Below, piece after piece: positions 46,315-50,103 of a DNA stretch of 50,103 nt. Origin of the DNA: Grimontia sedimenti. Lineage in GTDB: Bacteria > Pseudomonadota > Gammaproteobacteria > Enterobacterales > Vibrionaceae. The notes below the pieces were generated by a model. That model made no database searches. It saw only the letters and a program-made list of their open reading frames with translations, and had not been told where the DNA came from. Position numbers and translations under genes: made by a program. Numbering within the stretch: the stretch's first letter is position 1; each line of letters opens with the position of its first letter. The stretch is from contig NZ_JAALDL010000025.1 of assembly GCF_011045095.1 (NCBI RefSeq), forward strand, positions 1 through 50,103. Reading direction: 5' to 3'.

Positions 46315-48597
46315 TTACCATGTCGTCAACGCTGGAATCGCGATAAGCGCATCTTCAAACTGCACCACTACTTGCTGGGGCTCGATGCCTCGAAGTAATA
46401 CACCATCTGCCACGAACTGACCTTCACGGGCTTCTTTGCCATTGACCTTCACCCAACGGTTACTCTCATTAGAGGTATAGATATGGGTCTGAAAGTCCAT
46501 CGCTGGTAAGCGGTTCAATTGCGCAGAATTCAGTTCAGCAATCGGCACGACGTTGCTTTCTGGCTGGGCGCGGTCCAATTTCGCTTCCAAGGTGCGGGAC
46601 TTATCACTGCTCATGGCGGCTTCGACTTTCTGTGCCAGTTCAGGAGAAAGCTCAGATAAGTCCAAATCTTCCAGTGTCAGCTCGTTATTCCCTTTCAGTT
46701 GCGTCTGATTCGGCGCGGTAAAGGTTGTGCTGCCGATTTCTACCACTTCAGGCTCTGACGGCTCAGACTGAGCAATCTCTTCTTCCACAACCGGCTCAAT
46801 GACAACCTGCGGCAAAGGCTCAAGCGCGAGTTCAAAGACATCTGAATCTGGCATCACCACGATTTCGCCTTCTGAAAGCGCCAGCTTCTCGCCCGGTGTA
46901 GCATCAATGCTACCGACCAGCGTTGGCCCAGGCATTTGCAGCACCGAATCGAGCACCATAAAGGTCATTGCTCCCGGAATACCGTCTGCATCCAAGCCTT
47001 TACTACGCTGGAACTCGCGCACTTTTACGCGCTGCTCCTGACCAAAGGTATTAGATACCGGCGCATTCTCGCCCAGCACCAGATTCAGGCGCTGATCCAG
47101 CCATTGAACACGCTCGCCGCGCTGACCGAAACGGATAAAGTTAGGATTACCCAATGGCGGACGCCAAAGCACCAACGCATCGCCACTCCAGTATTGGTTC
47201 AGGAATTCTTCGCTCACCAGCAGACGTTTGTCAGCTGCCAGCAATTCAAACTGACCGTCGCCTCTGCCATACAGCACAGCAAACCAGTTCTGGCCACCTG
47301 TGCCGTTCATTTCAAGCACTGCTGGGCGATCGATGGTCAACAATTGGGAAAGCGGTAAGTTTCCTTTAAAGCAGGCAAGCTCGCCACGCACGTCTGATGA
47401 ACAGCCCGCCGCCAACACATCGGCATCAAAGCCCCAAAGCTTATAAAGGGACTGCATCGAAGAACCTGCACTCAAACTCTCACGAGTCACTTCGCTAAGT
47501 GGTAAAGTGACAATGGTCTGAACAGGCTTGTTAGCCTCGACTTTCACCACAGATGTCGGCTCGGAAACGACAACGACAGGCGCTGGTTGCTCAACCGCTT
47601 CAACAACCGCTGGCTGAGTGACAACCACAGGCGCAGGAGATTCTGTGGCGACCACCATCGCTTCATCCTCGCTGCCAACACCAAGTCCCACTCGAATGGC
47701 GATAGCAAGTAAGGCTGCACCACCAATCGCACCGGCATAAACCGGCCAATAACGTTTGTAGTCAGTCTGTGGCTTGCTTTGTACCACGCCCTGCCATTCC
47801 AATACGTCCTGACAAGCACGTGCGGCAATATCTTTGTTGACCTTCTGGCGCGATTCTTTAAACGCCATCTTCAGCGCTTTATCACACACCAGATTCACCA
47901 GACGCGGCACGCCGCCCGTTTCGTTGGCAATAAGCTTAATGGCAGCCCCATCAAACAAAGGCTCCAAACCACCCGCGCAGCTGATACGGTGTGTGATGTA
48001 TTGATGCACTTCATCCGGTGTGAGCGGCATCAGGTGATAACGCGCGGTAATGCGCTGAGCAAGCTGACGAAGATTGGACTGACGCAGCATTTGCTGCAGC
48101 TCAGGCTGACCAATCAGAATCACTTTTAAAAGCTTACGGTAAGAAGTTTCGATATTGGTCAGAAGACGAAGCTGCTCCAACACATCCGGCATCAGATGTT
48201 GGGCTTCATCCACCAGCAACACAGTTTGGATGCCTTTGGATTCGTTATTGAACAACTTATCGGATATGGCGTCGTAGAGGCGCTTAAAGCTGTCATCCTC
48301 TTTGTATTCCACGCCCAGCTCATCGCAAAGCGTTTGAAGCAGTTCGAGAACAGACACACTCGGATTCAGGATCGTTGCAACCTGCGTTTTCTCGGGCATG
48401 CGATCCAACAAGGCTTTCATGGTGGTGGTTTTACCCGTCCCCACCTCACCGGTTAACAGCGCCAAACCGCCGCCATCCTCAATGCCATTCAGGACATGAC
48501 TCAGCGCTTCTTTGTGCCTTTCGCTCAAAAAGTAAAATTTAGGATTAGGCACGATCGCAAATGGCGACTCGGTTAACCGGAAAAAGTCTTGGTACAT
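46315..48597 (-). CDS. GspA-GspB fusion: AAA+ ATPase with peptidoglycan-binding and GspB domains
   Basis: A 760-residue protein. Residues about 1-275 are an ExeA/GspA AAA+ ATPase with Walker A GEVGTGKTT (about 51-59) and Walker B VLLVDEAQHL. A membrane segment follows (about 287-305), then a periplasmic part with a peptidoglycan-binding-1 type domain (QRLNLVLGENAP...VREFQRSKGLDADGIPGAMTFMVLDSVL, about 500-560). The last 80 residues match the periplasmic domain of GspB: LPAMDFQTHIYTSNESNRWVKVNGKEAREGQFVADGVLL. GspA and GspB normally form a complex that helps the type II secretion secretin assemble through peptidoglycan. Here they are one chain, and GspB's own N-terminal membrane anchor is missing. 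The frame is continuous and there is no sign of an indel at the join. cca is divergent. Confidence 0.9.
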   Translation of the reverse strand: MYQDFFRLTESPFAIVPNPKFYFLSERHKEALSHVLNGIEDGGGLALLTGEVGTGKTTTMKALLDRMPEKTQVATILNPSVSVLELLQTLCDELGVEYKEDDSFKRLYDAISDKLFNNESKGIQTVLLVDEAQHLMPDVLEQLRLLTNIETSYRKLLKVILIGQPELQQMLRQSNLRQLAQRITARYHLMPLTPDEVHQYITHRISCAGGLEPLFDGAAIKLIANETGGVPRLVNLVCDKALKMAFKESRQKVNKDIAARACQDVLEWQGVVQSKPQTDYKRYWPVYAGAIGGAALLAIAIRVGLGVGSEDEAMVVATESPAPVVVTQPAVVEAVEQPAPVVVVSEPTSVVKVEANKPVQTIVTLPLSEVTRESLSAGSSMQSLYKLWGFDADVLAAGCSSDVRGELACFKGNLPLSQLLTIDRPAVLEMNGTGGQNWFAVLYGRGDGQFELLAADKRLLVSEEFLNQYWSGDALVLWRPPLGNPNFIRFGQRGERVQWLDQRLNLVLGENAPVSNTFGQEQRVKVREFQRSKGLDADGIPGAMTFMVLDSVLQMPGPTLVGSIDATPGEKLALSEGEIVVMPDSDVFELALEPLPQVVIEPVVEEEIAQSEPSEPEVVEIGSTTFTAPNQTQLKGNNELTLEDLDLSELSPELAQKVEAAMSSDKSRTLEAKLDRAQPESNVVPIAELNSAQLNRLPAMDFQTHIYTSNESNRWVKVNGKEAREGQFVADGVLLRGIEPQQVVVQFEDALIAIPALTTW

Positions 48598-48802
48598 GAA
48601 TATTTCTCTGTTCCCTCAATGGCTCGCAAGGTAGCGCGGCCTAAAGATGAAGTAAAGCCAGTCACAGCTTCAGACTGTGTAATCAGGGACAGGTTCGCAG
48701 CTTTTACACACATCCCTGTATTCTGCGCACGGTTCGCGCCTGCATAGACCCATGGTTTCGGTATATGATGATCACATTATTGCTTAGATTTCGGATAGTA
48801 AT

Positions 48803-50041
48803 GTGAAAACCTACCTTGTCGGCGGTGCCGTTCGCGACGAACTCCTCGGTCTGGAAGTCAAAGACCGGGACTGGGTCGTGGTCGGCGCAGACATTGATTC
48901 CATGCTAAACGCTGGTTACCAGCAAGTGGGCTCGGACTTCCCCGTTTTCCTCCACCCTAAAACCCATGAAGAGCATGCACTGGCGCGCACAGAACGTAAA
49001 TCAGGTAAAGGCTACACAGGTTTCGTCTGCGATTTCACGCCAAAAGTCACACTGGAAGAAGACCTGCAGCGACGCGATCTGACCATCAATGCCATTGCCA
49101 AAGCTGAAGATGGATCTCTGATTGACCCTTACGGCGGCCAGAAAGATCTCAACGATCGCCTGCTTCGCCATGTTTCCCCTGCTTTTGTAGAAGACCCGCT
49201 ACGCGTGCTGCGCGTTGCACGCTTTGCGGCAAGATTTCATCATCTTGGTTTTCGCGTGGCTGAAAAGACCCATGCGATGATGCAGGAAATCGTCGAGAAC
49301 GGCGAGCTTGAAGCACTGACCGCCGAGCGCGTCTGGAAAGAATGGGAAAAGTCACTCACTTCCCAGCACCCTGAAGTGTTCTTAAGCGTGCTGCGAGACT
49401 GCGGTGCATTGGCTGTCGTACTGCCTGAGATAGACGCCCTGTTCGGCGTACCTCAGCCCGAACAGTGGCATCCGGAAATCGACACTGGTGTTCACACCTT
49501 GATGGTCGCCGGACAAGCTGCCTTGCTGACCGAAGACCCGGTTATCCGCTTTGCCGCGCAAGTGCATGACTTGGGCAAGGGCCTGACGCCCAAAGAAGAG
49601 TGGCCAAGCCACAAGCTACATACCAAGCTCGGCTTGAAACCGATTAAAGCACTGTGCGAGCGCATTCGTGTACCGAACGCCTACCGCGACGCCGCCCTTC
49701 TGGTCTGCGCCGAGCACACCAATGTGCACAACGCGGGTGAGTTAAAAGCCGCCACTTTCGTCAAGATATTTGACCGCAATGACTGCTGGCGAAAGCCCGA
49801 GAAAATCCCACAACTCGCCACGGCGAGCAAAGCCGATAACCAAGGCCGTACTGGCTTTGAAGAGCGTGAATACCCGCAGTCTGAATGGCTGATAGGCGCC
49901 TTTGATGCTGCAAGTGCCGTTGAAGTGAAACCGATTGTCGCCGCAGGTTTTAAAGGCCCAGCGATTCGGGAAGAGCTGACAAGACAGCGGATTGAAGCAG
50001 TGAAAAAGTATCTGGAAGGGAATAGGGTCCTAGGGTCCTAG
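48803..50041 (+). CDS. cca: CCA tRNA nucleotidyltransferase (multifunctional, HD-containing)
   Basis: A 412-residue class II enzyme that adds or repairs the 3' CCA of tRNAs. The catalytic motif is [10 protein letters not shown]...DRDWVVVG (about 8-28), with [10 protein letters not shown] and the B/A template motif [15 protein letters not shown] (near 132). The HD domain ([13 protein letters not shown], near 252) is the phosphohydrolase part known in E. coli. The start is GTG; the overlapping ATG at 48801 meets a stop at once. Homology ends at about [11 protein letters not shown]; the last residues, NRVLGS, and the stop TAG are encoded by the 7/8-bp repeat array. Confidence 0.96.
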   Translation: MKTYLVGGAVRDELLGLEVKDRDWVVVGADIDSMLNAGYQQVGSDFPVFLHPKTHEEHALARTERKSGKGYTGFVCDFTPKVTLEEDLQRRDLTINAIAKAEDGSLIDPYGGQKDLNDRLLRHVSPAFVEDPLRVLRVARFAARFHHLGFRVAEKTHAMMQEIVENGELEALTAERVWKEWEKSLTSQHPEVFLSVLRDCGALAVVLPEIDALFGVPQPEQWHPEIDTGVHTLMVAGQAALLTEDPVIRFAAQVHDLGKGLTPKEEWPSHKLHTKLGLKPIKALCERIRVPNAYRDAALLVCAEHTNVHNAGELKAATFVKIFDRNDCWRKPEKIPQLATASKADNQGRTGFEEREYPQSEWLIGAFDAASAVEVKPIVAAGFKGPAIREELTRQRIEAVKKYLEGNRVLGS

Positions 50042-50096
50042 GGTCCTGGGTCCTGGGTCCTGGGTCCTGGGTCCTGGGTCCTGGGTCCTGGGTCCT
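50024..50096. repeat. Tandem array of AGGGTCCT (8 bp) then GGGTCCT (7 bp) units
   Basis: Three 8-bp units (50024-50047) are followed by seven perfect 7-bp units (50048-50096), then GGTCTGG at the window edge. The array starts inside the last codons of cca and supplies its stop codon. TCTGG on the right edge is the complement of the CCAGA bordering the other arrays. The array may continue or have further structure beyond the window. Confidence 0.95.
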
Positions 50097-50103
50097 GGTC
50101 TGG

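Noticed and set aside
36006-50096. The 7-bp arrays as a CRISPR locus
   Set aside because: The units are 7-8 bp with no spacers, and no cas genes are present.

Overview
The window looks like a chromosomal housekeeping segment of a marine gammaproteobacterium of the family Vibrionaceae. The evidence is the near-enteric protein sequences, the gene order (lptG-lptF / pepA-holC-valS; rraB / arcA-argF-pyrBI-ridA; plsC-parC-parE-yqiA-cpdA-yqiB-nudF / tolC; hldE / lpxL / glnE; TIGR00153-pit; gspA-cca) and the lineage-style repeats. Genus is inference only; Grimontia, Enterovibrio or Photobacterium-like organisms would fit.

Layout. 1-860: the 5' end of a 16S rRNA gene running out of the window to the left, with its leader, boxA and promoter, then a separate tRNA-Leu(CAA). 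1.0-8.9 kb: an RDD membrane protein, the LPS export permeases lptF/lptG, and divergently pepA, holC and valS. 9.1-13.4 kb: a sensor histidine kinase overlapping a receiver-DUF3369-GGDEF-EAL response regulator; each is split by a single missing base. 13.5-17.8 kb: a duplicated DUF2061 protein, a DUF898 (YjgN-like) plus M48 peptidase pair, a divergent MarR-GNAT fusion, and rraB. 18.3-23.4 kb: arginine and pyrimidine genes (arcA, argF, pyrB, pyrI, ridA), with tandem ARG boxes, an inserted palindromic element and a PyrL-type attenuator; arcA and pyrB also each lack one base. 23.4-33.4 kb: idi, plsC, topoisomerase IV, the cpdA/yqiA/yqiB/nudF group and tolC. 33.4-39 kb: hldE, lpxL and glnE. 39-46.2 kb: a chemoreceptor, a voltage-gated-type K+ channel, a CYTH-CHAD triphosphatase, a PhoU-like protein with a Pit phosphate transporter, and an SH3 membrane protein. 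46.3-50.1 kb: a GspA-GspB fusion and cca.

How the genes work together. argF and pyrBI share carbamoyl phosphate; the first looks arginine-repressed through ArgR and the second UTP-sensed through attenuation. The Pit/PhoU-like pair faces a polyphosphate-binding-type CYTH-CHAD protein, suggesting a phosphate locus. lptFG, hldE, lpxL and tolC are outer-membrane functions.

Most notable points: four one-base frameshifts clustered within 12 kb (sequencing error or real decay), GGTCCTR-type 7-mer arrays at three gene ends including one that encodes the C-terminus of Cca, the GspAB fusion without its own GspB membrane anchor, and the uncharacterised DUF898/M48 pair with a perfect palindrome in front of it. 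No clear novel defence system, CRISPR array, prophage or transposase gene was seen.
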